Origin: Polymorphobacter megasporae
Lineage (GTDB): Bacteria > Pseudomonadota > Alphaproteobacteria > Sphingomonadales > Sphingomonadaceae
Length of the DNA stretch: 64,000 nucleotides
Assembly: GCF_018982885.2 (NCBI RefSeq)
Contig: NZ_CP081848.1
Span: 1,860,001 to 1,924,000, forward strand
Direction of reading: 5' to 3'
Made by a program: the position numbers and the translations under genes. The notes under the pieces are model-generated. The model worked only from the letters and a program-made list of their open reading frames with translations. It was not told where the DNA came from and searched no databases. Of this stretch, positions 51,594 through 60,385 are shown piece by piece. How positions within the stretch are numbered: the first letter of the stretch is position 1; each line of letters begins with the position of its first letter.

Positions 51594-51743
51594 TCAATTG
51601 ATGATGCGCTGGCCACGATCGCGCGTCTGGCGCTCGAGCCGCCGGCCGTAGCTGCGAAGGACGATTCCCGCGAGCAACGAAGCGCCTCCCGCCACGAGGA
51701 CGATGAGGTGTTCTATGGCAAAATCTTCGACCGGACCGAGCAT
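51594..51743 (-). CDS. Small hypothetical membrane protein (49 residues)
   Basis: A small minus-strand frame of 49 residues begins ATGCTCGGTCCGGTCG, with GAGGG about 8 bases upstream, and codes one hydrophobic helix (LIVLVAGGASLLAGIVL, about residues 13-29) with a basic C-terminal tail (SYGRRLERQTRDRGQR). An in-frame ATG at 51764 would give 56 residues. Single-helix proteins with positive tails are plausible, but there is no known homologue in mind. It lies in the 513-bp space between rnd and the cold-shock gene. Confidence 0.45.
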   Translation of the reverse strand: MLGPVEDFAIEHLIVLVAGGASLLAGIVLRSYGRRLERQTRDRGQRIIN

Positions 51744-51764
51744 GTCGCGACCCTCATTGTGCAT

Positions 51765-52024
51765 CGCAGCATAACATCCATACGCGACGAATGGTATATA
51801 TTTTCTTATCTTTCAGCGGTTGCCGCCGCAAAACTTCGCACTTGCGGTCGTTAAAGGCGGTTGTCTATAAACCGCTCGCGGCGCGCGCGAATTTCGTATA
51901 AGGATTCGCTTGGAGCAGCTTGGCTTGTCCTGCATCCGGGCGTTCGTGCGGCTCCGGGCGTGACCGGTGGGAAGCCCCGAAACGATAGACGACAACGCGA
52001 ACAATTACGAAAGACTATTCGACG
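51765..52024 (+). promoter_or_regulatory. Promoter and long leader of the cold-shock gene
   Basis: About 260 bases without a gene before the double cold-shock gene. It has an AT-rich block GGTATATATTTTCTTATCTT (from 51795), two GC-rich hairpin candidates (GCGGTTGCCGCCGC; GCGGTTGTCTATAAACCGC at about 51857-51875) and a possible -10 TATAAG at 51897-51902 with a poor -35. Long structured leaders are common in cold-shock genes; start site not determined here. Confidence 0.4.
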
Positions 52025-52879
52025 ATGAGCTTTGATAAACGCGGGCGTGGCCCCGGCCGTGGTGGCTTCGACAAGCGTGAACGCGGTTTCGACCAGTTTG
52101 AAGGTGGCGGCGACCGCTTCGGTGGCGGTGCCGGTGGTGGCGACCGTTTCGGCGGTGGCGGCGGCGGCGGTGATCGCTTCGGCGGCGGCGGCGGCGGTGC
52201 CCCGCGCTTCGGCGGTGGTGCCGGCGGCGGCGGCTTCGGTGGACGCCCGGCAGGCGGCGGCTTCGGCGGCCCGCGTCCGGCGCGCGACATGGGCCCCGGG
52301 ATCAACCTCGGCACGGCCAAGGGTGTCGTAAAATTCTTCAATGGCCAGAAGGGCTTCGGCTTCGTTGTCCGTGATGACGGCGGCGAGGACGTGTTCGTTC
52401 ACATCTCGGCAGTCGAGCAGGCCGGCCTGACCGGCCTCGCCGACGGCCAGCCGCTCGAATTCACCCTGACCGAGCGTAACGGCCGCGTCTCGGCGACCGA
52501 TCTCGTCATCGACGGCGAGCCGATGCCGGTGACCGACCGTGCCCCCCCGCGCGAACCCCGCGCTGCGGGCGGCTTCGGCGGTCGCGACGACGGCCCGCGC
52601 GGCGGCGGCTATGGCGGCGCGAGCCGCGAGTTCGGCGGCGGATCGGGCGGCGCAGCCCCCGCTCCCGGCGGTCGGGTCGACGGCACGGTGAAGTTCTTCA
52701 ACGGCACCAAGGGCTTCGGCTTCATCCAGCGCGAAGATGGCGGCCCGGATGCGTTCGTCCACATCTCGGCGGTCGAGCGTGCCGGCATGTCGGGCCTCGA
52801 CGAGGGCCAGCGCGTGTCGTTCGAACTCGAACTCGATCGTCGCGGCAAGCAGGCGGCGATCAACCTCACCGCGATCTAA
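52025..52879 (+). CDS. Double cold-shock-domain RNA-binding protein with Gly/Arg/Phe-rich N-terminus
   Basis: This 284-residue protein has an intrinsically disordered N-terminus (about 1-92) of repeats such as GGGDRFGGG, then cold-shock domain 1 (about 96-162) with [17 protein letters not shown] and VFVHISAVE, a second Gly-rich linker (about 180-215), and cold-shock domain 2 (about 219-284) with [15 protein letters not shown] and AFVHISAVE. Both domains keep the RNP1 (KGFGF) and RNP2 (VFVHIS/AFVHIS) aromatic residues. Double-CSD proteins occur in alphaproteobacteria; the RG/GGDRF tail suggests an RNA chaperone able to form condensates. ATG 52025, preceded by GAAAGACTATTCGACG. Confidence 0.93.
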   Translation: MSFDKRGRGPGRGGFDKRERGFDQFEGGGDRFGGGAGGGDRFGGGGGGGDRFGGGGGGAPRFGGGAGGGGFGGRPAGGGFGGPRPARDMGPGINLGTAKGVVKFFNGQKGFGFVVRDDGGEDVFVHISAVEQAGLTGLADGQPLEFTLTERNGRVSATDLVIDGEPMPVTDRAPPREPRAAGGFGGRDDGPRGGGYGGASREFGGGSGGAAPAPGGRVDGTVKFFNGTKGFGFIQREDGGPDAFVHISAVERAGMSGLDEGQRVSFELELDRRGKQAAINLTAI

Positions 52880-52900
52880 ACACTAACCATTTCGTCAGGC

Positions 52901-52922
52901 GGGGCTGCGGAAACGCGGCCCC
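52901..52922. terminator. Rho-independent terminator of the cold-shock gene
   Basis: GGGGCTGCG, loop GAAA, CGCGGCCCC (52901-52922; one G-T pair) followed by GTTTCT: a tight GNRA-type tetraloop hairpin with a T-rich tail, 21 bases after the stop. It also stands in front of the convergent ubiA end. Confidence 0.9.
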
Positions 52923-52982
52923 GTTTCTGTGTGTGCGGATCACATCGGGCTGCGTCCGAATCGCGGGGCCGACGAGACTGCT

Positions 52983-53912
52983 CTATCGAGTCGCGACGAA
53001 CGCGCAGGCGGCGAAAATCAGGAAGCCTGCCTCGCGGTTGCTCCGGAACAGGCGAAGCGCGCGCGCCGAGTCGTGATCGCTCAGCGTTGCGACCTGCCAG
53101 CCGAAGTGCGCACCGGCCGGGAGCAGCGCAAGCAATCCCAGCGGTTCGGGCCGGGTGAGCCACAGCGCCGCTCCAGCCAGCGCGATCGTCGCGGCGTAGA
53201 AGCCCGCGATTCCCGAACGCGCGCGCTCGCCCAGCGCACGCGCGCTCGACTTGATTCCGGCCAGCGCGTCGTCCTCGATGTCTTGCAGCGCGTAGATCGT
53301 GTCGTAGCCGAGCGTCCAGCACAGCCCCGCCGCATAAAGCGCGACCATCGCCCATGACGGGTCCTCGACCGCGGTCCAGCCGACGAGGACGCCCCAGTTG
53401 AAGGTCAGGCCGAGCCACGCCTGCGGCCACCACGTGATTCGCTTCATGAACGGATAGGCCGCGACGAGGCCGAGCGAGCCGATCGCGACTCCCGCCGCAA
53501 GCGGGCGCAACGCCAGCAGCACCGGCAATGCGCACAGCGCAAGCACGACGAGCCACACCCACCCGCGCTTGACCGAGATCGCGCCGCTCGCAATCGGCCG
53601 CGACCGCGTCCGCGCGACCGAGCGGTCGAGATCGCGGTCGACGATGTCATTATAGACGCACCCCGCCCCGCGCATCGCCACCGCGCCGAACAGGACCAGC
53701 GCCAGCAGCCACCAGTGGCTGACGAGCCCGCCGCCCGCCGCCAGTCCCCAGCCGCACGGCCAGAACAACAGCCACGACCCGATCGGCCGGTCGAAGCGCG
53801 CGAGTCGCGCATACGGGCGCGCGGCGGCGGGCAGCGCGTCGACCCACGTCGATGGCGCGCGTTCGGCGTCGGGGGAGGCGGTATCGGCGAGTTTCACGTC
53901 GGGGGTGCCCAT
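52983..53912 (-). CDS. ubiA: 4-hydroxybenzoate polyprenyltransferase UbiA
   Basis: This 309-residue membrane prenyltransferase has the two Asp-rich motifs NDIVDRDLD (about residues 86-94) and DTIYALQDIEDD (about 204-215), with many membrane helices. It attaches the polyprenyl chain to 4-hydroxybenzoate in ubiquinone synthesis. ATG 53912 (MGTPDVKLAD) is chosen. It is divergent from rsmE with only 14 bp between starts, so their promoters lie inside each other's genes or overlap. Confidence 0.94.
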   Translation of the reverse strand: MGTPDVKLADTASPDAERAPSTWVDALPAAARPYARLARFDRPIGSWLLFWPCGWGLAAGGGLVSHWWLLALVLFGAVAMRGAGCVYNDIVDRDLDRSVARTRSRPIASGAISVKRGWVWLVVLALCALPVLLALRPLAAGVAIGSLGLVAAYPFMKRITWWPQAWLGLTFNWGVLVGWTAVEDPSWAMVALYAAGLCWTLGYDTIYALQDIEDDALAGIKSSARALGERARSGIAGFYAATIALAGAALWLTRPEPLGLLALLPAGAHFGWQVATLSDHDSARALRLFRSNREAGFLIFAACAFVATR

Positions 53913-53926
53913 GCTACGCGCCACCC

Positions 53927-54724
53927 ATGAGCGACCCCGCCGATCTGTCAACCGCGTCCCCGTCGACGACTGGCCCGTCGACGACTGGCCTTTCGACGAC
54001 TGGCCTGTCGACGACCCCGCGCCTGTTCGTCGACCTCGATCTCGCCGGGGGCTGCACGATCGTCCTGCCGCCGCCGGCCAGTCACTATCTGAGCGGGGTG
54101 ATGCGCCGCGCCGCGGGCGACAGCATCCGGCTGTTCGACGATCGCTCGGGCGAGTGGCACGGCGTCGTCGTCGAGCCGCACCGCAAGGCGATGACGGTCC
54201 GCCTCGTTGAACGCCTGTCGCCGCGCGAGACGGTGCCCGACCTGTGGCTGTGCGCGGCGCCGTTGAAGCGCGGGCGGATCGACTGGGTGGCGGAGAAGGC
54301 GTGCGAGCTCGGCGTCGCGCGCTTCGTGCCGGTGCTGACCGCGCGGACGATCGTCGACAAGTTGAACCTCGACCGGCTCCGCGCCCACATGGTCGAGGCG
54401 GCGGAGCAATGTGGCCGGACCGCGCTCCCGCTTGTCGTCGAGCCGATGACGCTATCCGCGCTGCTGAGCGGGTGGGAGTCCGACCGCGCGCTGATCTTCG
54501 CCGACGAGACCGGCGGTGCCCCGCTCGCCGCGACACTGGCGCAGACCCGCGCGCCTGCCGCGATCCTGATCGGCCCCGAGGGCGGCTTCACCCCCGACGA
54601 GCGCGCCGCGATTCGCGCCCTTGCGGCAACCGTCCCGGTCAGCCTCGGCCCGCGCATCCTGCGCGCCGACACCGCCGCCGCGGTCGCGGTCGGGGTGTGG
54701 CAGGCGGTGGCAGGGGACGCCTGA
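53927..54724 (+). CDS. rsmE: 16S rRNA (uracil1498-N3)-methyltransferase RsmE
   Basis: This 265-residue SPOUT methyltransferase has the PUA-like N-domain and the C-terminal SAM knot with LIGPEGGFTPDE and LGPRILRADTAA. The N-terminal 25 residues are a repeat of Pro/Ser-Thr-Thr-Gly, coded by a 15-bp tandem repeat, and precede the normal start of the domain (TPRLFVDLDL). It methylates U1498 of 16S rRNA. Confidence 0.93.
   Translation: MSDPADLSTASPSTTGPSTTGLSTTGLSTTPRLFVDLDLAGGCTIVLPPPASHYLSGVMRRAAGDSIRLFDDRSGEWHGVVVEPHRKAMTVRLVERLSPRETVPDLWLCAAPLKRGRIDWVAEKACELGVARFVPVLTARTIVDKLNLDRLRAHMVEAAEQCGRTALPLVVEPMTLSALLSGWESDRALIFADETGGAPLAATLAQTRAPAAILIGPEGGFTPDERAAIRALAATVPVSLGPRILRADTAAAVAVGVWQAVAGDA
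53961..54018. repeat. 15-bp tandem repeat near the rsmE start
   Basis: The unit CGTCGACGACTGGCC stands at 53961-53975 and 53976-53990, then with TT or TG in place of CG at 53991-54005 and 54006-54018 (partial): about 3.9 copies. It codes the (P/L)STTG repeat at residues 12-31 and would be prone to slippage in frame. Confidence 0.9.
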
Positions 54725-54760
54725 AGCCGTTAAGCGGGCATATTAATCGGAGGGTGGGTT

Positions 54761-55873
54761 GTGGCCAAAGGTCTAATTTATATGGTGGACGCGGGCGGCG
54801 CTTTAACCGCGATGGCGCCATCCGCACCACGTAACGAGGACTCGATGCAAGCGCTGGTAGCTCGGCATCCTGAACTGATTAGTGACGAAGACGGAGACTT
54901 GCTCTTAGTCCGCCGTGAGCAACCTATCGCTGACAGCATCGACGGCGCGGGTCGGTGGTCGGTCGACCACCTTTTCGTAACACAAACGTCTGTCCCAGTT
55001 CTCGTCGAACTAAAGCGTGCCGCCGATCCGCGTCTTCGGCGCGAAGTCGTTGGGCAAATGCTCGACTATGCTGCGAATGCGACGGCCCACTGGCAAGCCG
55101 GGCGTATTGCCGACGCATTCGCCAAAACCGCCACGGCGGATGGTCGCGAGCCTGATCTAATGCTTGCTGACTTTCTCGGCGAGGGAATCGATCCTGGTAA
55201 ATTCTGGTCGCAAGTCGACGACAATTTTCGCAGCGGACGGATCAAAATCGTATTTGTCGCCGACGTCATTCCGAACGAACTCGCGCGCATCGTGGAATTT
55301 CTAAATGATCAGATGAGGGCTGACGTACGCGCAGTCGAACTTCGCTGGTTCGAAAGCGCAGCGACGGGTGTAACTGCGCTCAGCCCTCGTATTATCGGTG
55401 ACACCGAGCGGGGCATTGCGGCGAAGGCAGCGCGAAATGCTCCCCCCGCGATCGAGTGCGATGAGTGGATCGCCATGCGGCTTGCGCCGTTCGGGCAACC
55501 AGCCGTCGCAGGCGCCAATCAGTTCGTTGACCTAGTTCGAGTGCTTGGCGGGCGGGCCGAGCCGTCGGTGGCGCAAGCCTCGATTATCGCGAGCTTCGAG
55601 GCGCGCGGCAAAACGATCTACCCGATGTTCCTTGTCGGCACTGGCGGCGGCCAGGTCCAGCTGGCGTTGGGCTACCTCAAGAATCGCGAGCCATTCAAGT
55701 CGGAGGAGTCGCGCCAGACGCTACTCGACCGTTTAACAGCCATCGTGGGGCCGTTGACGCAGCGTCCGCTGCATGGATTCCCCGCTTTCCCGGTAAGCGC
55801 GCTTACCGACGCAGCGATCGTCCGCGACGTAACCGAATTCTTGCGAGAACTCATCGTGCAGAGTCGAGGCTAG
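54761..55873 (+). CDS. Solitary PD-(D/E)XK nuclease-like protein of unknown role
   Basis: This 370-residue protein starts at GTG with CGGAGGG upstream. The N-terminal region has a nuclease-like core: D69 in VDHLF, E83-L-K85 in VLVELKR, then RREVVGQMLDYAAN with Q99, matching PD-(D/E)XK proteins (D...ExK...QxxxY). The remaining two-thirds have no recognised domain. Its third-position GC content is visibly lower than that of rsmE and the amidohydrolase gene on each side, which suggests later acquisition. A DNA-repair or phage-defence role is possible but has no direct support; there is no restriction or methylase gene beside it. Confidence 0.65.
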   Translation: MAKGLIYMVDAGGALTAMAPSAPRNEDSMQALVARHPELISDEDGDLLLVRREQPIADSIDGAGRWSVDHLFVTQTSVPVLVELKRAADPRLRREVVGQMLDYAANATAHWQAGRIADAFAKTATADGREPDLMLADFLGEGIDPGKFWSQVDDNFRSGRIKIVFVADVIPNELARIVEFLNDQMRADVRAVELRWFESAATGVTALSPRIIGDTERGIAAKAARNAPPAIECDEWIAMRLAPFGQPAVAGANQFVDLVRVLGGRAEPSVAQASIIASFEARGKTIYPMFLVGTGGGQVQLALGYLKNREPFKSEESRQTLLDRLTAIVGPLTQRPLHGFPAFPVSALTDAAIVRDVTEFLRELIVQSRG

Positions 55874-55900
55874 GATAATCGCGATGAGTCAACTTGGGCT

Positions 55901-57646
55901 TCATTCCGCCGCGAGTCGTTCGGCCGCCGCCGCACCGCGCGGACCACGCACCAGCCGCCCCGGCCGCGCGCCGGTCGGGACGCCCTCGCGGAACGTCACC
56001 ACCCCCGACTTAATCGTCGCGACATACCCTGCGGCGCGCTGGAGCAGCCGCTTGCCGCCGGCGGGCAGGTCGAACGCGATATACGGCTTGGCGAGCTTCA
56101 ATCGCTTGAAATCGATGAGGTTGAGGTCGGCCATCATCCCCGGCTTGAGCATTCCGCGATCCCCCAGCCCGTACATCGCCGCGGTATCGGCGGTCTGGAG
56201 CTTGACCGCCGCCTCGATCCCCAGCCGCGCACCGCGATGCCGGTCGCGGACCCAGTGGGTCAGCATGAAGGTCGGCGACGCAGCGTCGCAGATGACCCCG
56301 CAATGCGCGCCGCCGTCGGACAGGCTGACGACCGTCGACGGGTGATTGAGGAGTTCGAGAACGTGGTCGAGATGCCCGTCGGCGTAATTGAGGATCGGCA
56401 GATAGATGAACCCGCGCCCGTCGTCGGCCATCATCGTGTCGTACGCGACGTCCTCGGGCGTGCGGCCTTCGCGGGCGGCGATCGCGGCGACGCTGTCGTC
56501 GGCGGCGGGTTCGTAGTCGGGCTCCTCGCCGAGCGGGAACTGGATCGTCCAGCCGTGGAGGAGCAGGTCGACGAGAGCGCTGTCGATCTCCGGACGCTCG
56601 GCCGGGTCGGCGAGGAGCTGCGCCCGAAACTTCGGGTCGCGCAGCTTCGCGAGTTGTTCATCCCACGGCAGGTCGGCGATCGCCCGCCAGCTCGCGCGGG
56701 TGACGAACGGGTGCGCCGTGCCGCGCCAGTTGAGCAGGACGCCGGTGCCGCGTAGCGCGACCTGCGCCGTGACGCGCGCGCCCTCGGCGTTCGCCGCGTC
56801 GGTGCGTGCCAGCTGGTCGCGCCAGCCCTCGTCGTCGAGCGGCGACTGGAGCAGCGCGAAGCTGACCGGCATGCCCGTCGCGATCGACACGTCCTTCATC
56901 CACGCGAATTCCTCGCCGCACGGATTAAGGTCGGACGCCATTTCGAAGACGCCGTGGCCGGCGCGCGCGATACCTTCGCCGATCCCCAGCAGTTCGGCGC
57001 GGTCGGCGTAGGTGCCCGGGACGACGGTGCCATCGACCGCGCGGTGGAGGACGGTGCGGCTGGTGGTGAAGCCGAGCGCGCCAGCCGTCAGCCCCTCCTC
57101 GACGATCTTTGCCATGGCGACGATGTCGGCAGGCGTCGCCGCCTCGTTCGCCGCGCCGCGGTCGCCCATGACATAGGCGCGGACGGCGCCGTGCGGCACC
57201 TGCGTGGCGATGTCGATCGTTCGCGGCATCGACTCGAGCGCGTCGAGATATTCGGGGAAGCTCTCCCAGCCCCACGTCATGCCCTCGGCGAGCGCGGTCC
57301 CGGGAATGTCCTCGACGCCCTCCATCAGCCCGATCAGCCAGTCGTGCTTGTCGGGTGCGGCGGGGGCGAAGCCGACCCCGCAATTGCCCATGACGATCGA
57401 GGTGACGCCGTGCCACGACGACGGCCCGAGTTCGGGGTCCCACGTCGCCTGGCCGTCGTAATGCGTGTGGATGTCGACGAAGCCGGGGGTCACCAGCAGG
57501 TCGGTTGCGTCGATCTCCTCGCGACCCGGGCCGGTGACTTTTCCGACTGCGCTGATTTGCCCGCGGTCAATGGCGATGTCGCCTATAAAGGCCGGATCAC
57601 CGGTGCCGTCGACGATCGTGCCGCCGCGAATGACCATGTCGTGCAT
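55901..57646 (-). CDS. D-aminoacylase/N-acyl-D-amino-acid deacylase-type amidohydrolase
   Basis: This 581-residue protein belongs to the amidohydrolase 3 family: [14 protein letters not shown] (metal-binding HxH, about 58-71), [14 protein letters not shown], and the late [16 protein letters not shown] with the catalytic Asp. Such enzymes deacylate N-acyl-D-amino acids or act on related cyclic amides. No neighbour gives the substrate. It is convergent with the PD-(D/E)XK gene and divergent from gshA. Confidence 0.85.
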   Translation of the reverse strand: MHDMVIRGGTIVDGTGDPAFIGDIAIDRGQISAVGKVTGPGREEIDATDLLVTPGFVDIHTHYDGQATWDPELGPSSWHGVTSIVMGNCGVGFAPAAPDKHDWLIGLMEGVEDIPGTALAEGMTWGWESFPEYLDALESMPRTIDIATQVPHGAVRAYVMGDRGAANEAATPADIVAMAKIVEEGLTAGALGFTTSRTVLHRAVDGTVVPGTYADRAELLGIGEGIARAGHGVFEMASDLNPCGEEFAWMKDVSIATGMPVSFALLQSPLDDEGWRDQLARTDAANAEGARVTAQVALRGTGVLLNWRGTAHPFVTRASWRAIADLPWDEQLAKLRDPKFRAQLLADPAERPEIDSALVDLLLHGWTIQFPLGEEPDYEPAADDSVAAIAAREGRTPEDVAYDTMMADDGRGFIYLPILNYADGHLDHVLELLNHPSTVVSLSDGGAHCGVICDAASPTFMLTHWVRDRHRGARLGIEAAVKLQTADTAAMYGLGDRGMLKPGMMADLNLIDFKRLKLAKPYIAFDLPAGGKRLLQRAAGYVATIKSGVVTFREGVPTGARPGRLVRGPRGAAAAERLAAE

Positions 57647-57747
57647 CGTCGCTCTCCCAAGGCTTATTTTCCCGGCAGTATCCGCCCGAACGCGGGTTGA
57701 GTCACGATCAATTGCGCGCGCCCTCGCACCCCGCTAAGCGCCGATCC

Positions 57748-59133
57748 ATGAGCAATCACACCGCCTCCCTCGCCGACGACGCGCCGATCGAAACCCGCGA
57801 CCAATTGATCGGGGTCTTCGAAAGCGGCAGCAAACCCGCCGCCGACTGGCGCATCGGCACCGAGCACGAGAAGTTCGTCTACCGGACCAGCGATCACGCC
57901 GCGCCGTCATACGACGAGCCGAACGGCATCCGCGACCTGCTCAAGGGCATGGAAGCGTATGGCTGGGAGCCGGTGGTCGAGGACCATATCGACGGTCCCA
58001 ACGTCATCGCGCTCAAGGGCCCCGACGGCGCGATCAGCCTCGAACCCGCTGGGCAGTTCGAACTGTCGGGTGCGCCGGTCGACGACATTCACGCGACCTG
58101 CGCCGAGTCGAACCGCCATCTCGAACAGTGCCGGGCGATCGGCGACAAGCTCGGCCTCGGCTTCCTCGGCCTCGGCTTTTGGCCCGACAAGACGCGTGAC
58201 GAGCTGCCGGTGATGCCGAAGGGGCGTTACGCGATCATGCTCCGCCAGATGCCCAAGGTCGGCGGCCTCGGCCTCGACATGATGAAGCGGACCTGCACGA
58301 TCCAGACCAACCTCGACTATTCGTCCGAGGCCGACATGGTGAAGAAGTTTCGCGTGTCGATGGCGCTCCAGCCGCTGGCGACCGCGCTGTTCGCCAATTC
58401 GCCGTTCACCGAGGGCAAGCCGAACGGTTTCCTGAGCTTCCGCTCGCACATCTGGACCGACACCGATCCGCACCGCACCGGCACGCTGCCGTTCGTGTTC
58501 GACGACGGCTTCGGCTTCGAACGCTATGCCGACTATGCGCTCGATGTGCCGATGTACTTCGTCTACCGCGACGGCGGGTACATCGATGCGGCGGGACTCA
58601 GCTTTCGCGACTTTCTCGATGGCCGCCTGACCCCGTTGTACGGCGAGAAGCCGACCGTCGCCGACTGGAAGGACCATCTCTCGACCGCCTTTCCCGAGGT
58701 CCGGCTCAAGGGGTATCTCGAGATGCGCGGCGCCGACGGCGGGCGGTGGGACCGGATCTGTGCGCTGTCAGCGCTGTGGGTCGGGCTGCTGTACGACACG
58801 ACCGCGCTCGATGCCGCGTGGGACCTGTGCAAGGGCTGGAGCCATGCCGATCACGCCCGTTTGCGCGAAGAGGTGCCGCGGCTTGCCTTGAAGGCGGTGA
58901 GCCCGAATGGCGGCACGCTACAGGATCTGGCGAAGCAGGTCCTCAAGATCGCCGATGCCGGGCTAGCGGCGCGCGCCCGCTTGAACGGGGCAGGGGATAG
59001 CGAGCAGGGCTTCCTCAATCCCTTGCACGAAATCGCCGCGAGCGGGCTGACCAATGCCGACCTGATGCTCGCCGCCTACCACGGCCGCTGGGGCGGCGAC
59101 GTGGCGGCGGTGTATGCCGAGGAGAGCTATTAG
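57748..59133 (+). CDS. gshA: Glutamate-cysteine ligase (alphaproteobacterial/plant type)
   Basis: This 461-residue protein makes gamma-glutamylcysteine, the first step of glutathione synthesis. The type-3 GCL features are clear: IGTEHEKF (about 36-43), EPAGQFELSGAP and TCTIQTNLDYSSEADM, HIWTDTDPHRTGTLPF. ATG 57748 gives the usual N-terminus; a frame upstream is longer by 17 residues without support. Length is normal for the family. Confidence 0.95.
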   Translation: MSNHTASLADDAPIETRDQLIGVFESGSKPAADWRIGTEHEKFVYRTSDHAAPSYDEPNGIRDLLKGMEAYGWEPVVEDHIDGPNVIALKGPDGAISLEPAGQFELSGAPVDDIHATCAESNRHLEQCRAIGDKLGLGFLGLGFWPDKTRDELPVMPKGRYAIMLRQMPKVGGLGLDMMKRTCTIQTNLDYSSEADMVKKFRVSMALQPLATALFANSPFTEGKPNGFLSFRSHIWTDTDPHRTGTLPFVFDDGFGFERYADYALDVPMYFVYRDGGYIDAAGLSFRDFLDGRLTPLYGEKPTVADWKDHLSTAFPEVRLKGYLEMRGADGGRWDRICALSALWVGLLYDTTALDAAWDLCKGWSHADHARLREEVPRLALKAVSPNGGTLQDLAKQVLKIADAGLAARARLNGAGDSEQGFLNPLHEIAASGLTNADLMLAAYHGRWGGDVAAVYAEESY

Positions 59134-59147
59134 GCTATGCTGGCGGC

Positions 59148-59615
59148 ATGAACGAGCATGTCGCCTTGAGGCCAATGGCGGATTCCTACACCGTCGACGT
59201 CCATGCCTGGACACAGGCGCAGGTCGAACTCCTTCGTGCCAGCCGCTTCGATCTTGTCGACGTTGAGAACATCATCGAGGAAATCGAGAGCTTGGGGAAC
59301 GAAATCGAGCACGCGATCGAGAGCCATTTGGTCGTCGCGCTTGAACACCTGATCAAACTCGCGGTCTCCGCCGATCGAAATCCGCGGCGGCTGTGGCAGA
59401 CCTCGGTGGCCAACGCCCGAGGGCAGATTGAGCGACGGTTGCGGAAAAATCCAAGCTTGCGCCGTAAGCTCCCTGCGATGTTCGCCGACGTATGGCCCGA
59501 CGCACGACGACAAGCTCGGCTTGGTCTGCGCGAAGCCGAGGAAAGCTTTGTGCCGACCAATCCGCCGTTCACGCTGGCTGAGGCGCTCGATCCCGACTTC
59601 TTCCCCGGCGACTAA
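59148..59615 (+). CDS. DUF29 family protein
   Basis: This 155-residue protein matches the DUF29 pattern: YTVDVHAWTQAQVELLRASRF, DLVDVENIIEEIESLGN and HLIKLAVSADRNPRRLW. The family is helical and of unknown function. It follows gshA after 14 bp and overlaps the end of convergent rlmB by 4 bp. Confidence 0.88.
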   Translation: MNEHVALRPMADSYTVDVHAWTQAQVELLRASRFDLVDVENIIEEIESLGNEIEHAIESHLVVALEHLIKLAVSADRNPRRLWQTSVANARGQIERRLRKNPSLRRKLPAMFADVWPDARRQARLGLREAEESFVPTNPPFTLAEALDPDFFPGD

Positions 59616-60364
59616 CCCCGCCGCGCCGCCGCGTACAACGCGATCGCCGCCGCATTCGACACGTTCAGACTTTCCATCGCCGCCGTCATCGGCAGACGCG
59701 CGATTTGATCGCAGTGCAGAGCGGTATTGGCGCGCATGCCTTCGCCCTCGGCCCCGAAGACGAGCGCCGGACGCGTCTCGCCGAGCGCCGCTTCGATCGT
59801 CACCTCCGCCTTGCCGTCGAGCCCGATCCGCCAGAACCCGGCCTCGCCGATCTCGTCCATCGCGCGCGCCAGATTGACCACGCGCGTCCACGGCACGGTC
59901 TCGAGCGCCCCCGACGCCGCCTTGGCCAGCGCCCCCGACTCGGGCGGGGCGTGGCGGTCCTGCGTGACGATCGCCAGTGCGCCGAACGCCGCCGCTGACC
60001 GCAGGATAGCGCCGACGTTGTGCGGGTCGGTGACCTGGTCGAGGATCACCAGCGGCCGCCGGTTGCCCTCGCCGGCGGCGAAGATGTCGCCGAGCCACGG
60101 GTTCTCGAGCGGCTCGACCTCGAGAACGAACCCCTGGTGCGGCGCGTCGGCGGGGACCAGCCGCCCGAGATCGGAGGCATCGCCGTACTGGACCGCGAGC
60201 CCCTTGGGGATGACGATCTCCTTCGCCACGTCGTGGGTGACGTAGAGCTTGCGGAACACCCGCTCGGGGTTGTCGAGCGCGGCGAACACCGCGTGGCGTC
60301 CGTACAAACGGGGATAGCTGCTTTTTTGCCCGGCAGCGTTTCGGGGGTGCGGTCTTCGTCCCAT
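59612..60364 (-). CDS. rlmB: 23S rRNA (guanosine2251-2'-O)-methyltransferase RlmB
   Basis: This 250-residue SpoU-family methyltransferase has an N-terminal L7Ae-like part (about 15-80) and the SPOUT motifs ILDQVTDPHNVGAILRSA, VFGAEGEGM and SLNVSNAAAIALYAA. It methylates G2251 of 23S rRNA. Its C-terminus matches the family length. It follows the DUF1989 gene on the same strand after 21 bp. Confidence 0.93.
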   Translation of the reverse strand: MGRRPHPRNAAGQKSSYPRLYGRHAVFAALDNPERVFRKLYVTHDVAKEIVIPKGLAVQYGDASDLGRLVPADAPHQGFVLEVEPLENPWLGDIFAAGEGNRRPLVILDQVTDPHNVGAILRSAAAFGALAIVTQDRHAPPESGALAKAASGALETVPWTRVVNLARAMDEIGEAGFWRIGLDGKAEVTIEAALGETRPALVFGAEGEGMRANTALHCDQIARLPMTAAMESLNVSNAAAIALYAAARRG

Positions 60365-60385
60365 CGCGATGGACTTAGCCGCGTC

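Noticed and set aside
52100-52270. DNA tandem repeat in the cold-shock gene as a separate mobile or regulatory element
   Set aside because: The repetitive GGCGGTGGC pattern follows from the Gly-rich protein code with variable third bases, and is not an independent DNA repeat.
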